Assembly: GCA_905234275.1 (NCBI GenBank)
Contig: CAJOHD010000010.1
Span: 20,138-84,137 of the forward strand
Direction: 5' to 3'
Origin: an uncultured Bacteroidales bacterium
GTDB taxonomy: Bacteria; Bacteroidota; Bacteroidia; Bacteroidales; F082
DNA length: 64,000 bases
In this document: positions 55,954-64,000 of the stretch, piece after piece
Numbering within the stretch: the stretch's first letter is position 1
How the letters are laid out: every line of letters starts with the position of its first letter
Notes under the pieces: generated by a model
The model's database searches: none
What the model saw: only the letters and a program-made list of their open reading frames with translations
Told to the model about the DNA's origin: nothing
Position numbers and translations under genes: made by a program

Positions 55954-57561
55954 TTAGATGAGTTTTTTCACTTTGCCGCGAGCTTTGTCGAGCACGCTGG
56001 TGCTGACATCGAGAAGCAAAGCCTCGTCGATGCGCGACAGCTTGAAATCGTTGAGCATGTAAACCCTGCGCTCAAGCTCACTCATATCTGGATATTTTTC
56101 TTTTAATGAATCATAAAGACCGGGATATATTGTGTTGAACAAATCGGTCATAACCTCCCAGTGATTCTTGTTGCCAAACATTTCTTTCTCAAGATTAGCA
56201 AGCAGATACTTGTCTTTCTGATCTTTTGTCAGAATCTCAAGCCTCTGCATCGACCTCAATTTCTCCGCAAGGTTATCAGATTTGTCTTGGATGAGATTTT
56301 CGTTGTCTTTCATCACCCTCAAAAGCGTCGCTTTCATCTCGGCCTCTTTCTTGTTTTTCTGAATAATTCGATAATACAGAACAAGAGCTGCTGCTAAAAC
56401 GATAATTATCATCACCGCCATCATCATTTCAATGCGATAATTGGAAATTATCTGGCGGTTCATGGTGTTTTGCAAAGTTTCGTAATCATATTGACGCTGT
56501 ATATGATATAAGTTGTCTTTGCGTAGTGAATCTTGGAATTGATACTCAAACCATCTACACATTTTCATATATCTCAATGATTGCTGATAATCTTTTTGCA
56601 ATTCGGTAAAATTTGACAAGGCTGCGTATGTCGAAACTGTTGTTTCAGATTTGATATCAGTTAAAGATAAGAGATTAAGAACATTTTGATAATAAATACT
56701 GGCAGAGTCATATTCATAAAATTTTGTAAATGTTTTCGCTAGATTTAAATATTGCAAGATCTTGGTCGTAGTATCACATGTTTTTATTTGTCTTAAACAA
56801 GCTATTGCCTCATCAAATTTTCCTTGTTCGCGATAACAAACAGAATAATTGTTCATAAGTTTTTGCCATGCATGTTTCGAATTAGTTTTATTTGCATAAG
56901 ACAATCCTTGTTTCAAGCATTTTTCAGCACCAGTATAATCTTTCTTGTCAAAATAAGACAATGACATAAGGTTTTGAGCCAATGCACGTTCGTCATATTT
57001 AGTCCCAAAATATGCATCAGCTGTTTTTATAATAGGCAAGGCTTCTTCATCAAGAAACTTTTGATAAAGCAATCTTGCAATATTATAATTAGCTCTTGCA
57101 TAAGTTAGTGAATCACCAGTAATCTCAGCATATTTTGCGGCATCTTTGAAACAGATCATTGCAGCGTCGTCGCGAAGTTCATGTAGCACATATCCGCTAT
57201 AGAGTGCGCCATAGGAGGCTTTCAGGTAGTCGCCTTTGTCGGCGAAATAGTCGGCTGAGCGCTCCAGTTCGGGCATGGTGTAGATTTTCTTTGCTTTTAT
57301 GCGTTGTGACAGTTCGCGTCGCTCGCCGTCGGGATGAGTGAAAAGCGCCTCTGCCTGCATCAGCGACATGTTCATTCGGATGTCGTCGTCGAGAAACACC
57401 ATGATGTTGAGCACGCTGTCGATGAGGATGAGCGCACTGTCGGGGTCGGATGCTGCAACCTCCTGCGCCTGGTGGTAATAGTGTTTCGCGCGACGCAAAT
57501 CAGAGTCGCACGACGAGAGCGCAAAGAGTAGCGCGAGAATTATGACGATATGTTTTTTCAT
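55954..57561 (-). CDS. Membrane TPR regulator with C-terminal HTH-like domain
   Basis: This protein of about 535 aa has a lipoprotein-type signal (LLFALSSCDSD), about ten TPR-like helix pairs (about 20-370), a membrane helix (MMAVMIIIVLAAALVLYY), a coiled coil and a C-terminal region (SELERRVYMLNDFKLSRIDEALLLDVSTSVLDKARGKV, given here in pieces: ELERRVY, then LDVSTSVLDKARGKV) matching a LuxR-like HTH. This architecture occurs in Bacteroidetes as membrane-bound transcription regulators. The start at 57559-57561 is preferred because a perfect -7 box ends only four bases before it, which would give a leaderless or nearly leaderless mRNA. It lies 13 bp after hipA. Confidence 0.8.
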   Translation of the reverse strand: MKKHIVIILALLFALSSCDSDLRRAKHYYHQAQEVAASDPDSALILIDSVLNIMVFLDDDIRMNMSLMQAEALFTHPDGERRELSQRIKAKKIYTMPELERSADYFADKGDYLKASYGALYSGYVLHELRDDAAMICFKDAAKYAEITGDSLTYARANYNIARLLYQKFLDEEALPIIKTADAYFGTKYDERALAQNLMSLSYFDKKDYTGAEKCLKQGLSYANKTNSKHAWQKLMNNYSVCYREQGKFDEAIACLRQIKTCDTTTKILQYLNLAKTFTKFYEYDSASIYYQNVLNLLSLTDIKSETTVSTYAALSNFTELQKDYQQSLRYMKMCRWFEYQFQDSLRKDNLYHIQRQYDYETLQNTMNRQIISNYRIEMMMAVMIIIVLAAALVLYYRIIQKNKKEAEMKATLLRVMKDNENLIQDKSDNLAEKLRSMQRLEILTKDQKDKYLLANLEKEMFGNKNHWEVMTDLFNTIYPGLYDSLKEKYPDMSELERRVYMLNDFKLSRIDEALLLDVSTSVLDKARGKVKKLI

Positions 57562-57565
57562 GGGG

Positions 57566-57573
57566 CAAAGATA
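57566..57573 (-). promoter_or_regulatory. -7 box immediately before a start codon (possible leaderless mRNA)
   Basis: TATCTTTG on the minus strand is separated from the ATG at 57561 by CCCC only. Transcription from this box would start at or beside the ATG. The box also overlaps the tail end of the hipA gene region, so readthrough from hipA is an alternative. Confidence 0.5.
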
Positions 57574-57574
57574 G

Positions 57575-58852
57575 TTAAAATAACTGAAAATGAGTAAATA
57601 TATCATCAATTATTCCCTGCTTTAAACCACAATCTTTAGCCATATCCGGCCAATGTGAAGTTACTTCACAAACTTCATCGATGATATTTTTCGCTTCCTT
57701 AATGTTATTTTGATGGGCAAAAGTAAGTAAGTCATCGCGAGTAATCTCATCAAACTTTCCGTTTATCGACATCTGATGCGTAGCGGTCCATCGTCCGTTG
57801 GGGTTGTAGGCATATCCCATGTCGTAAGCCGGCGAAAGTTTCCATTTTCCGCTCTCATCCATGAGGAACGAGATGTTTTTTGTGTGGTCGTCCTGGTTGC
57901 GAACTACAACGTTGAACACCATTCGACGAAACATTTCCTGAGCTTCGGAATATGATAGCCTCAACGCTCTCATCACATTAAACGCCTGCTCGTATGAATA
58001 AGCGCGATGTAAACGATAGTCGAAATGGGCTATGCCGCAAAGCGTTTGCATGTGAATCTTTTTGCCGTTTTCGCGGTCGAAACGCTTTGTGAGGAAATGT
58101 GCCCGACCGTTTTCCTCTATCAGCGAGCATTCCGTCATTTCAATGCCGCAAGTCTTTGCCAACTTATAAAAAGAATACTCCAAACGGCCGTGATTGCCTG
58201 TTTCTTTAAAGCCTGCTGTTGCCGAAACACCATCCAGCTTGATAAGATAATAGTCAAATCCTTCAGGCGCTTCCACTTGTCCTGAACGCACCTCGCCTGT
58301 TGCTTTATTGTATGCAATAATAGCCTTTGCACGTTGTCCTCCAGCGGATGTTCCAAGTCTTAAAATCTCAGCTATTGCCGCTTTTTTGTCATCGTTGAGA
58401 TTCACTCCAAAAGACGATTTTTGCGACAAAGCTTCACTCGCCACATTCACCAATGAATCGATTTCGAATTTAGCATTTTTGTCGTATGTGATGTCCATTG
58501 CCGGTTCAAATTCCAAAGCGCCCATGCAGCGTTTGCCCAAAAAACACAATGTTTCGATGGGGTTGCTGCTTGTGCGGCCAGTTAAAGCCAGCCATTTGTC
58601 GAACAATGCGCGGCCGTAAGTATCAGGCAATGAGTCTGCCAACATACCAGGCAAACCCTTGAATGTTTCTTTATCCAAATCGCCAAATGAATAAATGCGT
58701 CCTTCGCGCACTGGCATCATCAGCGGCGATGGCTCCAAACCTCGTCCAACGAAGCTAGTGTCGTATTCAAATCTGACCACCTCGTATCGTTCGTCCCATC
58801 GGAAAGTGCCGACGGGCATTCCAAACATGTTGACTTTTGCTACATCTACCAT
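57575..58852 (-). CDS. hipA: HipA-family serine/threonine kinase toxin
   Basis: This 425-aa HipA-type kinase has an N-terminal subdomain with FGDLDKETFKGLPGMLADSLPD (split here: GLPGMLADSLPD), the autophosphorylation loop LRLGTSAGGQRAKAII (S169 region), and the catalytic motif VVVRNQDDHTKN. The metal-binding LSPAYDMGYA (D344) follows. HipA toxins phosphorylate aminoacyl-tRNA synthetases or similar targets and cause growth arrest, and HipB neutralises them. It overlaps hipB by seven bases. All motifs look intact, so it is probably active. Confidence 0.93.
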   Translation of the reverse strand: MVDVAKVNMFGMPVGTFRWDERYEVVRFEYDTSFVGRGLEPSPLMMPVREGRIYSFGDLDKETFKGLPGMLADSLPDTYGRALFDKWLALTGRTSSNPIETLCFLGKRCMGALEFEPAMDITYDKNAKFEIDSLVNVASEALSQKSSFGVNLNDDKKAAIAEILRLGTSAGGQRAKAIIAYNKATGEVRSGQVEAPEGFDYYLIKLDGVSATAGFKETGNHGRLEYSFYKLAKTCGIEMTECSLIEENGRAHFLTKRFDRENGKKIHMQTLCGIAHFDYRLHRAYSYEQAFNVMRALRLSYSEAQEMFRRMVFNVVVRNQDDHTKNISFLMDESGKWKLSPAYDMGYAYNPNGRWTATHQMSINGKFDEITRDDLLTFAHQNNIKEAKNIIDEVCEVTSHWPDMAKDCGLKQGIIDDIFTHFQLF

Positions 58853-59193
58853 TCCGAGCCCTCCTTTTTAACCTTATCAATCTTACCAACTGCTCTTTGT
58901 CTTGTTTTCGTTTTTGCAGAATGAACCAGATTATAATATTCGTTGGGGCTCAACTGCTCTTCCTCTACCAGCGGTTGCAGCACATCAAGCATCCCCAACA
59001 TCCGCAACACTCTTAACAACGAATCGAACGAGGCTATTTCGCCATTTTCAATCTTTTTAATAGATGACAATGATACATCGGCAGCTTCAGCGAGACTCTG
59101 TTGCGTGATGTTCTGCTTCAGTCTTGCCTGTTTCAGTCTGCTTCCTGTTTTTTGACATATTGCGGCATCCGCTAACATGTAAATATTTTCCAT
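58846..59193 (-). CDS. hipB: HipB-like XRE-family antitoxin/regulator
   Basis: This 115-aa protein has an XRE HTH at about residues 18-70 (LKQARLKQNITQQSLAEAAD, then VSLSSIKKIENGE), the normal form for HipB. It represses its own operon and binds HipA. The Arg/Lys-rich C-terminus (TRQRAVGKIDKVKK) is extended compared with E. coli HipB. It is the first gene of the operon, and a strong inverted repeat overlaps its promoter. Confidence 0.92.
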   Translation of the reverse strand: MENIYMLADAAICQKTGSRLKQARLKQNITQQSLAEAADVSLSSIKKIENGEIASFDSLLRVLRMLGMLDVLQPLVEEEQLSPNEYYNLVHSAKTKTRQRAVGKIDKVKKEGSEW

Positions 59194-59204
59194 AATAGCT
59201 TATA

Positions 59205-59245
59205 TTTAAACTTTAACGCTGCAAATATACGAATAAAAGTTTAAA
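59205..59245. promoter_or_regulatory. hipBA operator: 10-bp inverted repeat around the -7 box
   Basis: TTTAAACTTT (59205-59214) and AAAGTTTAAA (59236-59245) are perfect inverted arms whose centres are 31 bp (about three turns) apart. The -7 box TATATTTG (complement 59222-59229) lies between them, an arrangement expected for autorepression by a HipB dimer. Confidence 0.7.
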
Positions 59246-59373
59246 ATAGAGCTGTTTTTGTAAAATTAATCCGATTTATTATTCATATTGTCCGTCTGGT
59301 CTTGTGGTGAAATCGAAAACAAGGATAAGAAGGATAAGAAAGATAAGAAGGCGATTATCCTTTTTTTTAAAGG

Positions 59374-60922
59374 TTATTCTTTTACAATTCTTTCCGCAAA
59401 TTCCTTGCCGTCAGCCATTTTCAATTTCATGAGATAAACACCCGAATTCAGATTAGAAATATCGATTGCGTTGTTCTGTAGAGACGCGCCATGGCACGTC
59501 TCTACCATGCGCCCGTCGAGGGTGTATATTTCAACCGATTGGCAATCGACATCAGGCGAAAATTCGATGTAAACGATGTCTTTTGCCGGGTTTGGATAGC
59601 AGAAATAAGGTTTTGCTATGGATTCAACATTCTCGCCAATTGCATCGTAACCGTTTATTGGGGGCATCCCATGTTTCAATGGAAGCATTGACACCGACTA
59701 TGATGCAACCGCCGTCTTCTGTCGCCTTAATTGATTGTATATCATAACTTTGACCAGGCGAATTATAATATCTTCGCCATTTCAGTCTCAAATCATTATC
59801 AAACTTGCTTATTACTATTGTTGTCTCATCTTTAAGTGAATTGATATTATGTTCACGTTTGAGTCCATTAATACCGCAATGATATATATAGTTGTCTTTA
59901 ACACTTATAGCCTTAGTCTGGGCACTATTCGACTTGATATGATCGACATCCCAAAACTTAACGTCTTTAACATCAAGACTGTCATTTAATATCGCTATGA
60001 AATTCATTTCATGTATTTGACTTCCAGTAAAATATGCACCTTGGTTCGTTACAAGAAACAAAGTGTCATTGTAATATTCGGCCGAGCCGTGGTTGTTTCC
60101 GGCATAAATGTAAGTTGAATCTGGAAATTGCGAATTTTCTGGAACTGTACGCAAATACGAACTTGTAAGAAACTTGTTCTTAGTGCAATTATATGTCGAA
60201 TCAAGGTAATAGTAATATTCTCCTGCATAAACATTACCAGGATCATTGTGTCTTATAACGCCATAGCTCTTTTCGCTTTTATTTCTCACGAAGAAATCGA
60301 GAAGCAAATTCCCATTTAGATGTAGTGTATAGTCTTCTTTTACTTCTATGGGTTCACCATAAGGTGTCAATTGTGCAAATAGGTATCCGTATGACGTGTC
60401 GTTTCTTTTGAAATGGGCAGCCATCTCCAATGTGCCGTCATCATTTAATATAAACAGTGGAAAATCTGTATATTGAAAGCAGGCAAGTTGAGTGTATTCA
60501 TCACCAAGATACCATGTATCCTGCCCTAATATGTTTAGATTCTCGTCTATTCGTAGAAACACAATTGTATTCTGAATGTATATGTTGAAATTGTCATCTG
60601 TAAGAACTGCTATTGCAAGATATTCGTTATTATGTTCAGGGTGTTTGAACACACCACAATATTTCAGATTTTTCCCGTCTATCTGCATGACAAGGCTGTT
60701 TACTATATTTCCATTCTTGTCAATACTTAACAGAAGATCATTTTGATTATGATATAATATAGTCGTAGCCGCAACAATGAATCCATTGCTTTGTGTTTCA
60801 ACCACGTATTGCCCTTGTCGCATTATCCCGTCTTCGTTTGGAATTATTTTCTCAAAAAAGTTTTGTGCATCTCCGGCGAAAGCGAGAAAAACAATGATCA
60901 GGAACAATAATAGTTTTTTCAT
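59374..60922 (-). pseudogene. T9SS cargo protein gene split by a one-base frameshift
   Basis: The front part (60922 down to 59624, signal peptide MKKLLLFLIIVFLAFAGDAQ, then about 420 aa of beta-rich sequence ending ATEDGGCIIVGVNASIE) runs into a wrong frame and stops at 59624. The back part (59694 down to 59374) continues in the next frame with NGYDAIGENVESIAKP, then a complete T9SS sorting domain. Removing one base from the five-C run (complement 59660-59664) joins them as ETWDAPINGYDA. The sorting domain also carries a palindromic element at 59478-59505. Either this is a real disruption or phase variation, or a homopolymer sequencing error. The family of the front part is not recognised. 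Confidence 0.8.
59478..59505. repeat. Palindromic GTAGAGACG...CGTCTCTAC element within T9SS sorting domain
   Basis: 28-bp near-perfect palindrome with core GCCATGGC. It encodes VETCHGASLQN in the loop after DGRM of the sorting domain. Confidence 0.8.
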
Positions 60923-60939
60923 AGGATTATTATTTTTTG

Positions 60940-60947
60940 CAAAGATA
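60940..60947 (-). promoter_or_regulatory. Promoter -7 box of the frameshifted T9SS gene
   Basis: TATCTTTG on the minus strand, 17 bp before the chosen ATG, with TTG 21 nt upstream. It supports the inner start over one at 60964. Confidence 0.55.
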
Positions 60948-61006
60948 TTAAATATTTTAATCATCCGTCAAATTCGGTTATCATTCCGAGTGGCGGCGGC
61001 ATTTTA

Positions 61007-61855
61007 TTATTCCTTCACAATTCTCTCCGCAAACTCCTTGCCATCCACCATTTTGATTTTCAAGATATAAACTCCGGCGTTGAGGTTTTCAACGTTGATG
61101 GTTGTTTGCTGAGACGTTTCAGGAAACGTCTCAGCTAACAGACGCCCGTCAATGGAGAATATCTCTATAGATTGGCAAACCTCTTCATTCGGCAAATCGA
61201 TTGTGATTAAATCTTTTGCCGGATTCGGATAAACCATGATGTTTGCGGCGTAGTGTTCTGCAATGTCGTCATCCAAACTCGTCTGTCCAACACGCAACGG
61301 ATAGTCCGGAATAGTGCAAAAGGCATAGTCTTGTATATGACACTCAGCATTAGGATAGTTGCCATTCACTTCTTCTCCCATTTCTAAAGTTAATCGTATC
61401 CAGCCATAACAATAGCCATCTCCCCAAGGTTTTCTTACATACACATAGCGCACGCCGTCTTCATTCATAATACCGACGCGACCTTCCATAACCATTTCAT
61501 AAGAGGGAGATGGATTCCATGGTGAAAAGACGTAAGGAGCTATTGGTCCAGTAGGGTCACCACTTAGAGTATCACCATAACTATAGGCTAAATCCCCAGC
61601 GTATTGCCAGTCACTATCAATGCGTGGAAAATATTCAATGTGATATATTTTATATGCAATAAAACGTATAATAAGATCGTTGGTCCAATCATTATCAAAA
61701 TCAAAAAAGACTTGATAAGGTTCTCCTGTAATGTATCCTTGAGCATATATGGTTGAAGGATAAATGTTGTCAACGTAAATTATTCTTCCATTCTGAGCAT
61801 TCAGGCTCAAAAATGTCATGCAGATTGCAAATAGTGTTAATGTTATTTTTTTCAT
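61007..61855 (-). CDS. Secreted T9SS cargo protein, 282 aa
   Basis: A signal peptide (1-20, ending LNAQ) is followed by a beta-rich domain of about 180 aa with aromatic turns, reminiscent of a carbohydrate- or metal-binding module but not recognised. A C-terminal T9SS type A sorting domain (about 205-282, VYPNPAKD to FAERIVKE) is nearly identical at its end to that of the frameshifted neighbour. A palindromic element (61108-61135) codes for LAETFPETSQQ in the loop after IDGRL. The gene lies 22 bp after the GH16 gene and is probably co-transcribed. Confidence 0.85.
   Translation of the reverse strand: MKKITLTLFAICMTFLSLNAQNGRIIYVDNIYPSTIYAQGYITGEPYQVFFDFDNDWTNDLIIRFIAYKIYHIEYFPRIDSDWQYAGDLAYSYGDTLSGDPTGPIAPYVFSPWNPSPSYEMVMEGRVGIMNEDGVRYVYVRKPWGDGYCYGWIRLTLEMGEEVNGNYPNAECHIQDYAFCTIPDYPLRVGQTSLDDDIAEHYAANIMVYPNPAKDLITIDLPNEEVCQSIEIFSIDGRLLAETFPETSQQTTINVENLNAGVYILKIKMVDGKEFAERIVKE
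61108..61135. repeat. Palindromic GAGACG...CGTCTC element within T9SS sorting domain
   Basis: GCTGAGACG and CGTCTCAGC arms around TTTCAGGAAA, the same core as copy 2 in the VWA gene. It sits in the equivalent loop to the element in the neighbouring frameshifted gene. Confidence 0.8.
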
Positions 61856-61877
61856 GGCTTTAATTTTTTTTGGTTTA

Positions 61878-63029
61878 TTACTGATTTGTCGGACATTCTT
61901 GAATAATCACAGAAAACTCGCCGCCGTATTCTACAAAAAAAGGATTCGATGCCTGGAAATAGTCGGTTGCCCTCAATGTGACGTGGTCGGTGTTTCGCAC
62001 TTTGACGGCTTTAGCAGATGGCAATATTTTTATGTCTTTTTTTACGGCATAATCGAAATTGTCCAAATCCGACTGACAGGTAATTATTTCTTCTGTCTCA
62101 CAATCCCAATTGAGATAACAAACCTTTACATAGTCTATGGTCATTAAATCTGTTCCAGACCAGCCATTGGGGAAATTGTTTGAATTCAGAGAATTGTTGT
62201 TTAAAGCATAATTGATCCTGATATTTTTGGGGTATTGTGGAATGTATTGCCGTTCACGAAATTCATTGACAAAACGTCCGTCACGATATAATCGTACATA
62301 ATCAGGCATCCATTCACATCCAAAAGTATGATATTGCCCTAAATCTGGTTCGGAAATTGATAAATGATAGTGATTCTTAAAATAATTAGTGGCGGCATAT
62401 GTTGTGTCAGGATTAAACCATATACCAGAACTATAACCACGCAAAGAATCATGCTCGCTGTCGGATTCTGAATATTCGAAAATGTCTATTTCTTCGTACT
62501 GATGAGGCCCGTTGCCAAAAAGCCAAAATGCTGGAAAAGAACCATGGTGCAATGGGAGCTTGCATCTTATTTCAAAATAGCCGAATCCAAAAGGTTGGTT
62601 GTTTACGTCTATCTCGCCTGAGAAGTAATACCAAGATAAAAGTATATTATTAATAGTGTCAAAGTAAAAGTTTTGTCCTGGTGTATTGGGATAATATGTG
62701 CTTCCATTAGGTAACGAATAATTACAGGCTGGTATTCTTCCATCCCAATCATATTCAGATACCAATTTTACTGTATTGTTTGTCGCGTCAAACACACAAT
62801 TTTGATACTGATAAATCTGATGTTCATACTGTCCCCCATGAGTCACCCAATTTCCAGCCAAAGCCTTCCATTTTCCATCACTGCTAATCCATGTTTGTGG
62901 GTCCCATGTCCTATATGAAGAGAAGTCGTCGTAAAAAACGGTGTCCCAGTTCCTGTCATATAGGTCAATCTGTGCCATGGCATTTAAACATGTTATTATC
63001 GACACGCAAAGATATAAAAACTTTTTCAT
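61878..63029 (-). CDS. Glycoside hydrolase family 16, secreted
   Basis: This 383-aa protein has a signal peptide (1-20, ending MAQ) and a GH16 jelly-roll. The family active-site motif is EEIDIFEY, with E180 as likely nucleophile, D182 and E185 as acid/base, preceded by PAFWLFGN. The substrate loop FGYFEIRCKLP is typical. GH16 enzymes cleave beta-1,3/1,4-glucans, agarose or related chains; the exact specificity is unclear. There is no T9SS domain, so it is probably periplasmic. It stands in a run with the S74 protein and the T9SS gene, gaps 23 and 22 bp. Confidence 0.9.
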   Translation of the reverse strand: MKKFLYLCVSIITCLNAMAQIDLYDRNWDTVFYDDFSSYRTWDPQTWISSDGKWKALAGNWVTHGGQYEHQIYQYQNCVFDATNNTVKLVSEYDWDGRIPACNYSLPNGSTYYPNTPGQNFYFDTINNILLSWYYFSGEIDVNNQPFGFGYFEIRCKLPLHHGSFPAFWLFGNGPHQYEEIDIFEYSESDSEHDSLRGYSSGIWFNPDTTYAATNYFKNHYHLSISEPDLGQYHTFGCEWMPDYVRLYRDGRFVNEFRERQYIPQYPKNIRINYALNNNSLNSNNFPNGWSGTDLMTIDYVKVCYLNWDCETEEIITCQSDLDNFDYAVKKDIKILPSAKAVKVRNTDHVTLRATDYFQASNPFFVEYGGEFSVIIQECPTNQ

Positions 63030-63052
63030 AAAAACAATTGTTTTTGAGTTTT

Positions 63053-63682
63053 TTATTTCAAAAGGCCGTTCCCCTCAAGGATTTTATGCATCCTTTCTAT
63101 CTCTTTACGTTGTTCTTTGACAGCTTCTATCAGATACGCTGTCAATGCCTCATAACAGACGTACAATTTGCCGTTTTCATCCTCGGATACTGCTTCTGGT
63201 ATTGCTTTTTGTATCTCCAGCGCGTCAACTCCAATGCGTTTTGCCACATGCTTCGCATCTCCTTCGTCTGTTGGAGTGTAGATGATTCCATTTATTTGGT
63301 CCAAAGTTTCACCTGCATTCTCAATTGGCTCTATTTCAGAGTGTATGCTCCTGTCGGACAATACACTAAATGCCCTCGCATAGGCGGTGCCGTATCCAGT
63401 GACATAAAATCTGTGGTCAGATTTGTCACCGGGATATGTCACAATCCAGCATTTGCCACTTTCAACACCAGGTGTTGCCAAGGTAACGATATGCCAAGGT
63501 GTGGTCAAACTTGTATTGAAAACGGCCCACCCTGTGCGATAAATATGTGTTCCAACTTCCCAATTATCAGACAGGGTGCCAATACTTAAATGTCCATCAC
63601 CATGAACCTTAATCTGTGCGTTAGCTGTCAGTGTGATCACCAATAGTGATACTACTACAAAAAATTTAAATGCATTTTTCAT
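63053..63682 (-). CDS. Secreted protein with S74 tail-fibre chaperone domain
   Basis: This 209-aa protein has a signal peptide (1-22, ending ANAQ), a short N-terminal beta region, and a C-terminal intramolecular chaperone (Peptidase_S74) domain. The S-D-R-S-I-H-S-E-I-E-P motif contains the self-cleavage serine, and a coiled-coil end (YLIEAVKEQRKEIERMHKIL) assembles trimers. The domain is best known from phage tail spikes, but secreted Bacteroidetes proteins also have it. There is no phage context here. It is probably a trimeric surface or secreted protein in the GH16 run. Confidence 0.85.
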   Translation of the reverse strand: MKNAFKFFVVVSLLVITLTANAQIKVHGDGHLSIGTLSDNWEVGTHIYRTGWAVFNTSLTTPWHIVTLATPGVESGKCWIVTYPGDKSDHRFYVTGYGTAYARAFSVLSDRSIHSEIEPIENAGETLDQINGIIYTPTDEGDAKHVAKRIGVDALEIQKAIPEAVSEDENGKLYVCYEALTAYLIEAVKEQRKEIERMHKILEGNGLLK

Positions 63683-63703
63683 AATTATAAATTTGATAAA
63701 AAA

Positions 63704-64000
63704 TTAATCGGTCACTTCAAACTCCCCGTAATACTCATCGCCATTCGGCAAAGTGAAGGTTACGACATAACTTCCGCTGTATGGGATGTAGATGATTACT
63801 CCAGACGGAGTATAAATAGAGGTGGTTTCGACCTCGTTGCCAGATGCATACGATACTTCAATGGAAACCTGTCCCAAGTTCTCCGTGAAAACAATTGTCA
63901 AAGTGTGACCGTCAATGGAAGCTGAAATGGAACTGCTTCGGTCGAATTCTGTGTTTTTTGATTTATTAATAACAACAGGACATCCCCCGTCCTTTTCTTT
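63704..64000 (-). CDS. DUF3244-like protein, C-terminal part only
   Basis: The frame is open to the window end, so the N-terminus lies outside; 98 residues are visible. The sequence (SIDGHTLTIVFTENLGQVSIEV, shown in pieces as SIDGHTLTIVF and GQVSIEVSY, ending NGDEYYGEFEVTD) matches the compact beta-sandwich of DUF3244, a small secreted Bacteroidetes family of unknown function. It sits 21 bp before the S74 protein gene, so it belongs to the same operon. A TTG at 63899-63901 is an internal codon, not a start. Confidence 0.75.
   Translation of the reverse strand, partial: KEKDGGCPVVINKSKNTEFDRSSSISASIDGHTLTIVFTENLGQVSIEVSYASGNEVETTSIYTPSGVIIYIPYSGSYVVTFTLPNGDEYYGEFEVTD

Noticed and set aside
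59321..59362. Terminator made of AAGGATAAG repeats
   Set aside because: The T run is on the plus-strand side, where no gene is transcribed towards it; it is read as a 9-bp tandem repeat only.
59374..59694. Independent small T9SS gene of 106 aa
   Set aside because: It has no signal peptide and joins the upstream frame with one base removed from a C5 run, so it is the severed tail of one gene.
63006..63013. TATCTTTG promoter box
   Set aside because: It lies within the GH16 signal-peptide codons and fits no downstream start.
63053..63682. Prophage tail gene
   Set aside because: The S74 protein has a signal peptide and neighbours GH16 and T9SS genes; no capsid, terminase or integrase is seen in the window.

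Overview
The window looks like a chromosome segment of an uncultured, anaerobic, gut- or oral-type member of the Bacteroidales. The evidence is the V/A-type ATPase operon with a DUF2764 subunit, three gingipain-family (C25) proteases, several proteins ending in type IX secretion (T9SS) sorting domains, a TonB-dependent receptor, an indolepyruvate:ferredoxin oxidoreductase, and promoters of the Bacteroidetes form TTTG-N19..21-TAnnTTTG. Most genes are on the minus strand; the plus-strand genes are the VWA/slyD pair and iorA/iorB/M23. I saw no tRNA, rRNA, CRISPR array, IS element or prophage.

Layout by region. 1-3.9 kb is an A+T-rich edge with three uncharacterised secreted proteins, a small HTH regulator flanked by two pairs of 22-bp-spaced direct repeats, and an MNT-HEPN toxin-antitoxin pair. 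3.9-13.3 kb holds gyrB followed 11 bp later by a complete Bacteroidetes-type V-ATPase operon (E, DUF2764, A, B, D, I, K). 13.3-18.5 kb holds a coupled TPR protein and outer-membrane barrel, then the RNase P RNA. 18.7-30.4 kb holds an MBL/beta-CASP hydrolase and three tandem C25 proteases. By S1-pocket residues and domain architecture these look like RgpB-, RgpA- and Kgp-type gingipains. 30.4-36.2 kb has a C-terminal processing protease, a tRNA t6A synthesis protein, a heptosyltransferase-like GT9, a VWA membrane protein and SlyD. 36.2-39.2 kb has a DUF4143 ATPase and two small outer-membrane barrels. 39.3-47.2 kb is an operon of TonB receptor, S9 peptidase, alpha-amylase and eukaryote-type glycogen branching enzyme. 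47.2-53.2 kb has a CbpA-like DnaJ, two PspC/LiaF-like membrane proteins, a fused bifunctional acyltransferase (OlsF/GlsF-like) and iorAB. 53.3-64 kb has an M23 endopeptidase lipoprotein, several T9SS cargo proteins, a TPR-HTH membrane regulator, a hipBA module with a clear operator, a frameshifted T9SS gene, a GH16 enzyme, an S74-chaperone protein and a DUF3244 protein cut by the window end.

Two themes run through the window. The first is secreted proteolysis: three tandem gingipain homologues plus T9SS cargo suggest an asaccharolytic or mixed peptide-fermenting lifestyle, which fits IorAB (aromatic 2-oxoacid oxidation) and a V-ATPase whose K subunit keeps the sodium-binding residues known from Enterococcus hirae NtpK. 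The second is a set of short palindromic repeats (core GAGACG...CGTCTC, and a second family containing TCGAAATGACGG). They lie between genes and also in frame inside at least four protein-coding genes. They include three copies in one VWA protein, a roughly 37-residue insertion in the S9 peptidase, and insertions in the same loop of two T9SS sorting domains.
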